Counted from the first letter of the stretch, positions 25,119-34,010 are shown. The stretch is DNA of 64,000 nucleotides from Flavobacterium sp. ENC (GCF_020991415.1 NZ_JAJMOY010000004.1:372001-436000), one strand, 5' to 3'. Notes: generated by a model from the letters alone, not told the origin. A program made the numbers and translations.

Positions 25119-26579
25119 CTAAGTGTTTTGTTCTAATTCTTTCTCGGGGTGATAGCCGAAAAGGTGGTGTTCTTTTATGATTTCTGCAACTCCGGAAGGC
25201 AGCATAGGTTCCCAGCCGGATTTTCCCTGACTGATCATTTTCAGGACTTCACGTGAGAATACATTTAATATTTCGTGGTTGTAATCTACAATATCGACTA
25301 CTTTTCCATTGAATTTAAAGAATTTATATAATTCCTTCATTCTCGGATGTACTTTTAGATTGTCAGACGTAATAATCTCTCCATTATCACCCAACATCGG
25401 ATACAAAAAGACTTTCATATCGCGGTAGAATAATTTTCCAAAAGCTTCCAGGATTCCACCACTCAGGTGACGGTAATATTTCTCGTCAAAAATATCAATC
25501 AAGTTATTTACCCCCATTGCTAATCCCATTCTGGCTTTAGTATAATTGGCAAAATATTCCACTACTTTATAATATTCCTGGAAATTAGAAATCATAACCG
25601 TTTGCCCTAATGAACAAAGTAATTCTGCCCTGTCCATGAAATCACGTTCGTCAATTTCACCGTCCGAACGTAAATTGGAAAGGGTAATTTCAAAAACGAC
25701 CAAAGTATTGTCTTTTTCAACCTTGTTTTCATCAAGAAACATTTTTAATGATTTCTCGTACATGTCAAGGTTTACATTTGTAACAGGACGAAAACTTCCT
25801 CTGAAAGCAAGGAGATTTTTTTTGTATAAAACGGCAGCCGGTAGAACATTTTTCCCTTCAGGATTAAACATTACGGCATCTGTCATTCCGTTTTTAACCA
25901 GTTGTAAACTCATCAGACGATTATCAACATCTGCAAAACGAGGTCCTGAGAAGTTAATGGTGTCAATTTCGAGTTGGTCTTTGTCTAAGTGATCGTATAA
26001 GTAACGAAGTAATCGTTTTGGATCGTTGTATTTGTAAAAAGCACCGTAAATTAAGTTTACACCTAAAATCCCGAGTGTTTCCTGTTGCAGTCTTGCGTCA
26101 GTCTCTTTAAAACGAATGTGAAGAATAATTTCGTTGTAAGCCTCGTCCGGTTCTATCTGGTATCGGATTCCAACCCAGCCGTGACCTTTAAATTGTTTTG
26201 CAAAATCTATAGTGGCAACAGTGTTGGCGTAGCTAAAGAAAAGTTTGTTGGGGTGTTTTTCGCGGCTCAGACGTTCTTCGATAAGTTCGCCTTCGAAAGT
26301 TAACATCTTTTTAAGCCTGTTTTCTGTTACGTACCTTCCGTCGCCTTCAATTCCGTAAACAGCATCACTAAAATCTTTGTCATAGGCAGACATCGCTTTT
26401 GCAATTGTTCCCGATGAACCTCCGGATCTGAAAAAATGCCTGACTGTTTCTTGTCCGGCGCCGATTTCAGCAAATGTTCCGTAAATATTCTCGTTTAAAT
26501 TAATGCGTAACGCTTTGTCTTTTATAGAAGGAATCTGTTCGATGACCTTGTCACCTTTGAGTTTTATTTCTGTACCCAT
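25119..26579 (-). CDS. Conserved protein of unknown function (486 aa)
   Basis: A cytoplasmic-looking protein, no signal peptide or membrane helix. Recognisable stretches are NIYGTFAEIGAGQETVRHFF near the start and AMGVNNLIDIFDEKYY later. I recall homologues in Flavobacteriia carried in databases as a nicotinic acid mononucleotide adenylyltransferase, but I see no nucleotidyltransferase HxGH motif, so that label should not be trusted. It is a single-gene unit: a TAACTTTG -7 element (26602-26609, minus strand) lies 23 bases before its ATG and a terminator follows. Conserved and expressed by inference; function unknown. Confidence 0.75.
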   Translation of the reverse strand: MGTEIKLKGDKVIEQIPSIKDKALRINLNENIYGTFAEIGAGQETVRHFFRSGGSSGTIAKAMSAYDKDFSDAVYGIEGDGRYVTENRLKKMLTFEGELIEERLSREKHPNKLFFSYANTVATIDFAKQFKGHGWVGIRYQIEPDEAYNEIILHIRFKETDARLQQETLGILGVNLIYGAFYKYNDPKRLLRYLYDHLDKDQLEIDTINFSGPRFADVDNRLMSLQLVKNGMTDAVMFNPEGKNVLPAAVLYKKNLLAFRGSFRPVTNVNLDMYEKSLKMFLDENKVEKDNTLVVFEITLSNLRSDGEIDERDFMDRAELLCSLGQTVMISNFQEYYKVVEYFANYTKARMGLAMGVNNLIDIFDEKYYRHLSGGILEAFGKLFYRDMKVFLYPMLGDNGEIITSDNLKVHPRMKELYKFFKFNGKVVDIVDYNHEILNVFSREVLKMISQGKSGWEPMLPSGVAEIIKEHHLFGYHPEKELEQNT

Positions 26580-26601
26580 TTTATTTTAAATAGATTTGTT
26601 A

Positions 26602-26609
26602 CAAAGTTA
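26602..26609 (-). promoter_or_regulatory. Putative -7 element for the 486-aa protein gene
   Basis: TAACTTTG on the minus strand, perfect to TAnnTTTG, 23 bases upstream of the ATG. Divergent from a second element at 26644-26651 on the plus strand. Confidence 0.45.
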
Positions 26610-26643
26610 GCAAATTAGGCTTCTAATGAAAGAGAAATAATCC

Positions 26644-26651
26644 TATTTTTG
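26644..26651 (+). promoter_or_regulatory. Putative -7 element for the metallo-hydrolase gene
   Basis: TATTTTTG, perfect to TAnnTTTG, 18 bases upstream of the TTG start at 26670. No clear -33 TTG. Confidence 0.45.
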
Positions 26652-26669
26652 TAAAAAAATTAAGTTCAA

Positions 26670-27434
26670 TTGAAGATCTATTTTTTAGGTACTGGTACTT
26701 CCCAAGGCATCCCAATTATTGGGGTCGACCATCCTGTTTGTAATAGCACTGATGCTAAGGACAAAAGGCTCCGCGTGTCCATCTGGATCACTTGGGACAC
26801 ACATTCGTATGTCATAGATTGCGGGCCTGATTTCAGGCAGCAGATGCTTTCCTGCGGATGCCGCAAGCTGGATGCTATTTTATTTACCCATGAACATGCC
26901 GATCATACGGCAGGTTTAGACGATATCCGCCCTTTTAATTTCAGGCAGGGTGAAATTCCTGTTTATGCACATCAGCGCGTTATAGACAATCTCAGAAGGC
27001 GTTTTGAATATGTTTTCGAAACCGTAAATAAATATCCGGGTGCTCCAAGCGTAAAAACTATCGAAGTTAAAAACGATGAGCCTTTTGCTATCGGTGATAA
27101 AACAGCAATTCCGGTAAATGTCATGCATGGCGACCTGCAGGTTTTCGGATATCGAATTGATGATTTTGCCTACCTCACAGACGTGAAAACCATTCACGAA
27201 ACCGAAGTTAAAAAGCTGAAGAACCTGAAAGTTTTGGTTGTCAACGCTTTGCGTGTAGAACCTCATGATACCCACTTCAACTTGCAGGAAGCCCTTGATT
27301 TTATTGATTTGGTAAAACCTGAAGTGGCTTATTTAACACACATCAGCCATGTATTGGGTTTTCACGAAGAAGTGCAGCGACAGCTTCCTGAAAATGTTTT
27401 TCTGGCTTACGATAATTTAGAAATTACAATTTAA
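26670..27434 (+). CDS. Metallo-beta-lactamase-fold hydrolase (PhnP-like)
   Basis: 254 residues. The N-terminus KIYFLGTGTSQGIP is the first strand of the fold, and the metal motif THEHADH (His74, His76, Asp78, His79) is complete; a later His lies in NVMHGD. The group resembles PhnP-like phosphodiesterases, but no C-P lyase genes are near, so the substrate is unknown. The start must be the TTG at 26670: the in-frame codon three upstream is a stop, and the next ATG would remove the fold's first strands. 12 bases before the next gene. Confidence 0.87.
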   Translation: MKIYFLGTGTSQGIPIIGVDHPVCNSTDAKDKRLRVSIWITWDTHSYVIDCGPDFRQQMLSCGCRKLDAILFTHEHADHTAGLDDIRPFNFRQGEIPVYAHQRVIDNLRRRFEYVFETVNKYPGAPSVKTIEVKNDEPFAIGDKTAIPVNVMHGDLQVFGYRIDDFAYLTDVKTIHETEVKKLKNLKVLVVNALRVEPHDTHFNLQEALDFIDLVKPEVAYLTHISHVLGFHEEVQRQLPENVFLAYDNLEITI

Positions 27435-27446
27435 TTATATTACAAA

Positions 27447-27950
27447 ATGAAAAAATCCTTAATGCTTTATCTTTTTATCCTTGCGATATTAATGAATGTT
27501 TTTACCTATATGTTTTACAGCCGAGAAGTAAAATTCGGGCAGGAACGATATGATAAAACAACCAAAAAGCTAAGAGACAGCATAAATATGGTAACGACAA
27601 AACTGACAGAGGCGAATTATTTTTCCCTTGAAAACAACGAAAATGCGCAGAACTATTTTGATAACAGCGCTTCCGGTGGAAAAGTTATTCTCTACGAAAA
27701 ATTAATTCCGGTGGTAACCGAAAAATTACTGGATTACAATTCCAATCCAAACGGAAATCCGTACACAGGACAGGACAAAATTGAAGGTAAAAAATTCATC
27801 ATCAATAAAGTTAAAATACTAAACCACAGATGGATTATTGCAGATTACAGCAATGGCGAATATTGGGGAGAAGTGTTATTGAAATACTTTGTTGCTGATG
27901 ATGAAAGTATTAGTTTTGAGGTAAACCAGTCTTTGCTGTACCAGAAATAA
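27447..27950 (+). CDS. Conserved membrane-anchored protein of unknown function (167 aa)
   Basis: An N-terminal hydrophobic stretch (5-23, LMLYLFILAILMNVFTYMF) without a clear cleavage site suggests a membrane anchor with the rest in the periplasm. A helical region (30-65) is followed by a compact alpha/beta segment with YGEYWGEVLLKYF-like strands (NGEYWGEVLLKYF near 138). I do not recognise a named domain. 12 bases after the metallo-hydrolase gene, so co-transcribed. The 3' side is a palindromic repeat. Confidence 0.7.
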   Translation: MKKSLMLYLFILAILMNVFTYMFYSREVKFGQERYDKTTKKLRDSINMVTTKLTEANYFSLENNENAQNYFDNSASGGKVILYEKLIPVVTEKLLDYNSNPNGNPYTGQDKIEGKKFIINKVKILNHRWIIADYSNGEYWGEVLLKYFVADDESISFEVNQSLLYQK

Positions 27951-27958
27951 AGTTTACA

Positions 27959-28053
27959 GTTTTCAGTCGCAGTTTTCAGTCTGAATACTGAGACTGAATA
28001 CTGAGACTGAACACTGAGACTGATTACTGAGGCTAAAAACTGCGACTGAAAAC
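27959..28053. repeat. Palindromic repeat of the CAGTCTCAG type
   Basis: Perfect 18-bp arms (27959-27976 with 28036-28053) enclose three tandem 13-bp units actgagactgaa(t/c) from about 27986. Lies between convergent genes and could act as a bidirectional terminator. The same words recur at 42251-42315. Confidence 0.8.
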
Positions 28054-28065
28054 CGCGACTAAGAA

Positions 28066-28710
28066 CTACAAAGCCAGCCACTTCTTAAAATCAAAGAAAT
28101 TCTGAGGTGCAACCCCGTGACCAACAGGATATTCCTTGTAAGTAACCGGAATATTTAATTTTTCTAAAATTGAAGGTGTTTTTCTCGCCCAGTCAATCGG
28201 AATGACCTGATCGACAGTTCCGTGAGAAGCAAATATTTTCAGGTTTGTAAAGTCATTTTGTTCAAAACCTTCCCTGATGATTTCTTCATTAAAATAACCA
28301 CTCATCGCAACTACTTTCTGAATTTTTTCAGGATAAGAAAGCGCTACTGCATAACTCAGAATAGAACCCTGACTGAAGCCAATTAAAGTTACATTAGCGG
28401 GATCGATAGGATAATTCGCTACTAATTCATCGATAAATCCAGCGATTACATCACGTGACGTTTTAGCTTGTTCGTTATCTGAAAATTTGTTCTGATCTGC
28501 ATCAAAATTAATAGCGTACCAGGCGTATGCACCATATTGCAAATCATAAGGCGCTCTTGCTGAAATCACATAATAATTGTCCGGCAGTTCTGTTGCAAAC
28601 GAAAACAAATCAGCCTCGTTGCTGCCATAACCGTGTAATAAAAGTAAAACGGGATTTTTGTCTAAGATAACTTTTGGTTCCTGTATTTTATATTCTAAAG
28701 ATAGATTCAT
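28066..28710 (-). CDS. Serine esterase (phospholipase/carboxylesterase family)
   Basis: 214 residues, an alpha/beta hydrolase of the carboxylesterase/acyl-protein-thioesterase type. Catalytic triad visible: Ser113 in GFSQGS, Asp167 in GTVDQVIP, His198 in GHGVAP. The oxyanion loop LLLHGYGSNE is near 23-32. No signal peptide, so cytoplasmic. Natural substrate unknown. Downstream of the DUF4870-like gene on the same strand, separated by 94 bases that include attgtgaattgtga repeats (about 28720-28752). Confidence 0.87.
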   Translation of the reverse strand: MNLSLEYKIQEPKVILDKNPVLLLLHGYGSNEADLFSFATELPDNYYVISARAPYDLQYGAYAWYAINFDADQNKFSDNEQAKTSRDVIAGFIDELVANYPIDPANVTLIGFSQGSILSYAVALSYPEKIQKVVAMSGYFNEEIIREGFEQNDFTNLKIFASHGTVDQVIPIDWARKTPSILEKLNIPVTYKEYPVGHGVAPQNFFDFKKWLAL

Positions 28711-28804
28711 TTTTTTAATTGTGAATTGTGAGTTGTGAATTGTAAATTTTCAACCTTGATAAAAGAGTTATTGGAATTTGGAATTTAAAAAAGTTGGAAT
28801 TTTC

Positions 28805-29131
28805 CTATCCGATGGATCTAAACCATTTCTGAAAAAGATTTCCAACCAAAGGAATCGGTCTTGTCTGTCCCTGAATAGCACTAAAAATGCCGTACGTCCA
28901 AAGAATTGAAATACAAATCCACATTGGGAAAGTGATGAAAAAGCTGTCGAAATTGCTGATAATAGCTCCAAATGAAATGAAAGCCAGCGATAAACCCAAC
29001 GCCTGACGAATGTGAAAAGAGGCAAAACTATTTTTATTTTCAGAGTTCATGGACATTGCAATTAAAACGCCAATTATTAAGATGTAACTGGTAATGGCAA
29101 TTGATTTTCCCTCTTCGATCGAATTATTCAT
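28805..29131 (-). CDS. Small membrane protein, DUF4870-like
   Basis: 108 residues from the ATG at 29131, which lies four bases after the stop of the upstream dihydroorotase-like gene; the frame is open to a TTG at 29152 but that would overlap it. Three hydrophobic helices (about 12-30, 44-60, 68-88) separated by FASFHIRQALGLS, the conserved loop of the DUF4870/Tic20-like family. Function unknown. Translationally coupled to the upstream gene. Confidence 0.75.
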   Translation of the reverse strand: MNNSIEEGKSIAITSYILIIGVLIAMSMNSENKNSFASFHIRQALGLSLAFISFGAIISNFDSFFITFPMWICISILWTYGIFSAIQGQTRPIPLVGNLFQKWFRSIG

Positions 29132-29135
29132 GTGA

Positions 29136-30392
29136 TTATTTTGTGATAACAAGTTGATTTTGATTTAAAATTCCATAAACAGCACCTTTTATTTCTGTTC
29201 CTAAAAATGCAGAATTTTTAGATTTGGAAAGAATATTTTCTTTTGTAAAAGTGGATTTTCCTTCGGTGGTGAAAAACGTAAAATTAGCTTTGGAACCTTC
29301 GGCAACTGTATTGTTTTCAATTCCAAAAACAGTTTTTCCTGAAGTCAGTTTTTCGATTACCGTTTCTAAAGGTAAAACGGTCAGTAAGGCTCCAAAAGCA
29401 CTTTCGAGTCCAATGGTACCATTTTTAGCCGTATCAAATTCCATTTTCTTGAACTCAATGTCAATCGGATTGTGATCTGAAGTAATCATATCGATTGTTC
29501 CATCCAAAACAGCATCAACAAGGGCAATTCTGTCCGCTTCAGCGCGTAGAGGCGGCGTAACTTTATATCGGGTGTCAAAACCTTCTAATTTTTCATCATT
29601 TAAAACCAGATGGTGGACGGCAACACTGCAGGTAACGTTGAGGCCTTTTGCTTTCGCCTCCTTAATCATAGCAGCAGATTTTGCTGTAGAAATAGTCGGT
29701 ATATGAAGTTTTCCTCCGGTATATTCCAGTAAAAACAAATTTCGGGAAATTTCTAATTCCTCGGCTAAGTTAGGAATTCCCTTTAAACCTAAGCGGGTAG
29801 AAACAATTCCTTCATTGGCAACACCATTTCCTTTTATGTTGGCATCCTGTGAATACGAAATGACCAAACCATCGAAATCCTGCACATATTGCAAAGCTAT
29901 TTTAAGAAGGTTGGCATTGTCAAGGCTTTTAATATAATCCCCAAAAGCAACAGCTCCTGATTTTTTCATGTCAAATAATTCCGCCATATCTTTTCCTTCA
30001 CTGGCTTTGGTCAAAGCTCCGATCGGGAAAAGTTCCGTGGCAAAACCATTTGCTTTGCTTTTTACAAAATTGATCTGTGACTGATTGTCGATAACCGGGA
30101 AGGAGTTGGGTTGCAGTGCAATGCCCGTAAAACCGCTTTTCGCAGCAACATTCAATCCGTTTGCAATCGTTTCCCTGTCTTCATAACCTGGTTCTCCAAA
30201 TGAAACACTGCTGTCAAACCAGCCTTGGGAAAGATGCAAATTATCGAATTTCACTTCGATGGTATCCTCAATATCAAGAATTGAAGGTCCTATTTTTTCT
30301 ATAATACCATCTGCAATTAAAAGATCAACGGTCTTGTTGTGAAAAGAACTTGTGGAGTCGATAATTTTGGCGCTTCTGATGATTATTTTCAT
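29136..30392 (-). CDS. Dihydroorotase-like protein lacking metal ligands
   Basis: 418 residues of the amidohydrolase fold, class I dihydroorotase family. In active enzymes the HxH metal pair sits in DMHVHFREPG; here the same place reads DSSVSFGEPG, so both histidines are serines (62 and 64). A later His ligand in the HxSTxxA strand is also changed (LHIPTIST). SDHNP near the C-terminus is partly kept. It is therefore probably catalytically inactive as a dihydroorotase. Pseudo-dihydroorotases that support aspartate transcarbamoylase assembly are known in other bacteria; that role is a possibility here. First of a three-gene minus-strand run. Confidence 0.82.
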   Translation of the reverse strand: MKIIIRSAKIIDSTSSFHNKTVDLLIADGIIEKIGPSILDIEDTIEVKFDNLHLSQGWFDSSVSFGEPGYEDRETIANGLNVAAKSGFTGIALQPNSFPVIDNQSQINFVKSKANGFATELFPIGALTKASEGKDMAELFDMKKSGAVAFGDYIKSLDNANLLKIALQYVQDFDGLVISYSQDANIKGNGVANEGIVSTRLGLKGIPNLAEELEISRNLFLLEYTGGKLHIPTISTAKSAAMIKEAKAKGLNVTCSVAVHHLVLNDEKLEGFDTRYKVTPPLRAEADRIALVDAVLDGTIDMITSDHNPIDIEFKKMEFDTAKNGTIGLESAFGALLTVLPLETVIEKLTSGKTVFGIENNTVAEGSKANFTFFTTEGKSTFTKENILSKSKNSAFLGTEIKGAVYGILNQNQLVITK

Positions 30393-30442
30393 ATGTAGAG
30401 AATTTATTTTATTCTAAAAATTGTATTTATAGCTCCCTGTTT

Positions 30443-30528
30443 TGTCATTTCGACGAAGGAGAAATCGCATCAAATATTCCTTGCAGTGCGTTCTCAGCCT
30501 GTGTGATTTCTCCTTCGTCGAAATGACA
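30443..30528. repeat. Long inverted repeat (GTCATTTCGACGAAGGAGAAATC)
   Basis: Perfect 24-bp arms (30443-30466 with 30505-30528) around a 38-base loop. Lies between two minus-strand genes. Looks like a dispersed palindromic element, possibly also a terminator. Confidence 0.85.
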
Positions 30529-30542
30529 ATCGTGTGCAAACT

Positions 30543-32471
30543 TTACTTTACAAACTTGATAATTGCCATTTCCAATGCTAAAAATAACAGGGCAAAGATA
30601 ACAAACCATTTCCAAATCTGGCTGTCAGTCCGCTCAGTTTGTAGCGTGTTAAAAATAGTCGAAAGGGTATCGGCCGTTTTAAAATCCGAAATCACATTTG
30701 TATTGGCATGGCTTAAGTCACTTTCGCTTCGTTTGTAATTGAAACTCAGATTTTCTACCCAGTTTTTTTTATCAAAAGCACTATAATTTCCGGCTGTTTC
30801 AGGGAAATCATTAAATACTAATTTTACCTTATTATTCAATATCTGCTGGATCGGAATAAAGGAATCGTCATTTCCTTTTATTTCTAAAATGGCATCTTTT
30901 GTCAGTAAAACATCAACGAAATAAGGCTGATTGTTTCCAATTGTCAGTGCATTAACTCCGGTTTTTTGATTGTTTTGTCCCATTTTGTAAAAGAGAGGAA
31001 CAATTAAAGGCGACTGCTGAAAGTTTGAATTCACACTATTAAGAGGTGCCGAAAAAACAGAAACTGACGAAACCGGATTCTGAACCATGGTCAGGAATAC
31101 ACTTTGGTCTTCATAAGATAAAACTGCCGGATAAGGATTTGAAATTTCAAAGGATTGCGCAGTTTTCGGGTATTGAAAATTCGTAATTTTATTTTCAAAA
31201 ACACCTGAGAACAAAGGATGGTCAAAGTTAATTTTAGTAATCAGCTTACTGGTATTCTGAAGGCTTTTAAACTGAATTTTTCCAAAATTGCCCAGAAAAG
31301 TATTCAGATTGCTAAGCGAACTTTTTTCGGAAGGTATGATGACTAAATTCCCGCCTTTTGATACAAATGCTTTCAGGGTTGTCTGTAAAGCCTGAGGCAC
31401 TTCCTCCAGTTCATTTAGAACAATAGTATTTTGTTTTTCTAAACTGTTGTAATCCAGATTGCTGAGCGAATAGTTGTTATAGCTGAACTCGGCCTGCGTA
31501 TAAATTCTCGATAAGAACTTACTTTTTTCCGGATCTCCAATGCTGATTACATTTGTTTTCTTTGTTTTTGAAATACTAAAATAAAGCTTGTTGTCATAAC
31601 TCAAACCATTGTCTTCAATGGTTACGTAACCGTGAAAAGCTTCCTTGGGGATTGTAAAATTGATTTTCTTTTTCTTGTTGTCAAAATTGATGATGGTCTT
31701 TGCAATCAGTTTGTTCTGATTGTAAAGGGCCATCGAAACTGGTTTAAAATCCTCGCCGTAAGCCGATAAATTTACACTGATTTCATAAAAATTTTCCAAA
31801 GTCTGATTGATGAAAACACTGTCAATCGATATGTTGTTTTTTTGTTCCGCCTCCGGAATTATAAAATAAGGCTGCTCTTCGGGATCAATATTTTTTATAT
31901 CTTTTTCAGTCAGGCCAACCGCATCGGTAATAACAACAATATCTTTTTTATGGGCCGATTTATGCGCTTTTATTTTGGCAATTATTGCCGAAAGTTCAAA
32001 CGGAGTTGCGCTGTATTTGAGATTTTGCAGAGCACTTTTGGATGATTTAATATCGGTATTCCAATAGTTTTCAGTATTGGTAAGCAACGAAAATTCTACT
32101 GTTTCCGGGGTGTTTTCGAGTAATTCCTGAACGGCACGTTTTAATAATTCACCCTTTTTTCCTTTTGCCTGCATACTAAAGGAATTGTCAAGGACAATAT
32201 ACATTTCGTTCGAGACATTTTTACTGTCTTTGGCTTCAAAAAAAGGCTGGGCAAAGGCAAAAATGGCAAAAGCCAATAATAGGAGACGCGTAGCCAGTAA
32301 TAACCTTTTCTTGATTTTAGAGCTTTTACGGGTCTGAATGGAAAGTTCTTTCAGGAAGCGAACGTTAGTAAAATAAGAGGTTTTAAAACGTCGTAATTGA
32401 AACAAATGCACCAAAACTGGAACAATCAATAAAAACAGAAAGTATAGAATTTCGGGGTGTTTAAAATGCAT
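30543..32471 (-). CDS. BatA-type membrane protein with von Willebrand A domain
   Basis: 642 residues. The N-terminus (HPEILYFLFLLIVPVLVHLFQLRR) is the BatA/aerotolerance N-terminal domain, with helices at 8-24 and 57-76. A vWA domain follows with a MIDAS-like motif DNSFS (Asp95, Ser97, Ser99). A long beta-rich periplasmic region fills 230-610 and a last helix 620-640 ends the chain. Bat proteins are linked to stress tolerance in Bacteroidota, usually in a batA-E operon with a MoxR ATPase, but here the gene stands alone. The exact role is unknown. Confidence 0.83.
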   Translation of the reverse strand: MHFKHPEILYFLFLLIVPVLVHLFQLRRFKTSYFTNVRFLKELSIQTRKSSKIKKRLLLATRLLLLAFAIFAFAQPFFEAKDSKNVSNEMYIVLDNSFSMQAKGKKGELLKRAVQELLENTPETVEFSLLTNTENYWNTDIKSSKSALQNLKYSATPFELSAIIAKIKAHKSAHKKDIVVITDAVGLTEKDIKNIDPEEQPYFIIPEAEQKNNISIDSVFINQTLENFYEISVNLSAYGEDFKPVSMALYNQNKLIAKTIINFDNKKKKINFTIPKEAFHGYVTIEDNGLSYDNKLYFSISKTKKTNVISIGDPEKSKFLSRIYTQAEFSYNNYSLSNLDYNSLEKQNTIVLNELEEVPQALQTTLKAFVSKGGNLVIIPSEKSSLSNLNTFLGNFGKIQFKSLQNTSKLITKINFDHPLFSGVFENKITNFQYPKTAQSFEISNPYPAVLSYEDQSVFLTMVQNPVSSVSVFSAPLNSVNSNFQQSPLIVPLFYKMGQNNQKTGVNALTIGNNQPYFVDVLLTKDAILEIKGNDDSFIPIQQILNNKVKLVFNDFPETAGNYSAFDKKNWVENLSFNYKRSESDLSHANTNVISDFKTADTLSTIFNTLQTERTDSQIWKWFVIFALLFLALEMAIIKFVK

Positions 32472-32519
32472 TCTGGCTTAGATTTACTTCACTACGTTTG
32501 ATTTCGTGAAGATACTGGT

Positions 32520-32527
32520 CAAAAATA
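32520..32527 (-). promoter_or_regulatory. Putative -7 element for the BatA-type gene
   Basis: TATTTTTG on the minus strand, perfect to TAnnTTTG, about 49 bases before the ATG. No clear -33 box. Confidence 0.35.
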
Positions 32528-32560
32528 CAAATTTTTAGTTAAACGAAATACGGAATGTTT

Positions 32561-32790
32561 CTTAAACCATATAAGTCATGTAAGTTCATATAATTTTTTC
32601 ACCAACAAATAACATTAAACTATAATCGCTTAAATACTTAAAGGGTTTAAAATGCAGTTACGGCTTGAAAAATATAAATTTATACCGATGTAGCTTAAAC
32701 CATATAAGTCATGTAAGTTCATATAATTTTTTCACGAACAAACATCATCCGCTTATTATCTCTTAAATTACTTATACGGTTAAAAGGAAG
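32561..32790. repeat. Two direct copies of a palindromic repeat
   Basis: A 49-bp block, cttaaaccatataagtcatg and onward, occurs at 32561-32609 and 32694-32742 with about one base difference. Each copy is followed about 30 bases later by a degenerate inverted partner (cttaaattacttatacggttaa type), so each unit is a roughly 100-bp palindrome. Fills most of the 422-base divergent region 32472-32893. Confidence 0.85.
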
Positions 32791-32893
32791 GTATTTGAAA
32801 AATGTAACTTTTGAAAATTCATTTGTAACAAAAAAAGAACTTCCAAAAGAGAATATTGAGTATTTTAGCTAATTCAAAAAACAAATCAAAAAT

Positions 32894-34006
32894 ATGAAAA
32901 GATTATATATGCTTCTTTTTTCAACTTTAGTCTTTACTGCTTTACAGGCTCAGAATAAATTCAATTTACTGGTAGGAACCTATACCAACACTTGTGAAAG
33001 TAAAGGAATTTATGTGTACGAATTTAATGCAGCTACGGGTGAATTTAAATTGAAAAACAGCTCAGAAAACGTATTAAGTCCAAGTTATTTGTCTGTTTCT
33101 GCAGATAATAAATTTATTTATGCGGTGAATGAAAACGGAACTCAAAGTACTGCAAGTGCTTTTGGGTATAATGCCAAATCTGGAAAACTTACCTTTTTAA
33201 ATAAAAATGATGCTATGGGAGCTGATCCGTGTCATTTGATTAACGATGCTCAGAATGTAATTGTAGCGAATTATTCAGGAGGAAGTATTGCTGTATTTAA
33301 GAAAAATGCCGATGGAAGCATAACGGAGGCACAACAATTAATTCAGCATGAAGGAAAAGGTCCAAATGCCGCGCGTCAGGAGAAAGCACACGTTCATATG
33401 GTTGTTTTTTCACCGGATAAAAAGTTTGTTTTATCGAATGATCTAGGTGAGGATAAGATTTTTATTTACAAATACAATCCAACGGCTAAACATGAAATCC
33501 TAACACTAAAAGGAACAGTTGACGTAAAAGCAGGAAGCGGCCCGAGACATTTGACTTTTAGTAAAGACGGAAAATTTGTATATCTGGTTCAGGAATTAGA
33601 CGGGACACTAACAAGTTTTAGTTATGATAAAACAGGAAACTTAAAAGTAATCGGAGCAACGAGTATCCTCGCCAAGGATTTTAAAGGAGGTACAGGTGCC
33701 GCTGCTATCAAAATTTCGCCTGACGGAAAATTTTTATATGTAACTGATCGTGTAGACGCCAACAATATTTCGGTTTATAAAATCCTAAAAGACGGAAAAA
33801 TAGAGCTAGTTGAACAAATAAGCACCTTAGGAAAAGGACCAAGGGACTTTGCTATTGATCCAACCGGAAATTACCTTTTGGTAGGCCATCAGTACACCAA
33901 CAATATCATAATCTTTAAAAGAGATAAAACCACAGGAAAACTGACAGATACAGGTAAAAAAATAGAACTGTGTTCGCCGGTTGGATTGGTTTTTACGAAA
34001 ATATAA
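32894..34006 (+). CDS. Lactonase-family beta-propeller protein
   Basis: 370 residues. Signal peptide 1-19 (ALQAQ), so exported. The rest is a seven-bladed propeller of the 6-phosphogluconolactonase (YbhE/Pgl-type) family: NLLVGTYTN at the first strand, DPCHL and GSGPRHL, and repeated SPDGKFLYVTDR-type strands. Family members with a signal peptide cannot act on cytosolic phosphogluconolactone, so the true substrate, perhaps another lactone, is open. Single gene; a repeat-built terminator lies 3' to it. Confidence 0.88.
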   Translation: MKRLYMLLFSTLVFTALQAQNKFNLLVGTYTNTCESKGIYVYEFNAATGEFKLKNSSENVLSPSYLSVSADNKFIYAVNENGTQSTASAFGYNAKSGKLTFLNKNDAMGADPCHLINDAQNVIVANYSGGSIAVFKKNADGSITEAQQLIQHEGKGPNAARQEKAHVHMVVFSPDKKFVLSNDLGEDKIFIYKYNPTAKHEILTLKGTVDVKAGSGPRHLTFSKDGKFVYLVQELDGTLTSFSYDKTGNLKVIGATSILAKDFKGGTGAAAIKISPDGKFLYVTDRVDANNISVYKILKDGKIELVEQISTLGKGPRDFAIDPTGNYLLVGHQYTNNIIIFKRDKTTGKLTDTGKKIELCSPVGLVFTKI

Positions 34007-34010
34007 GTTG

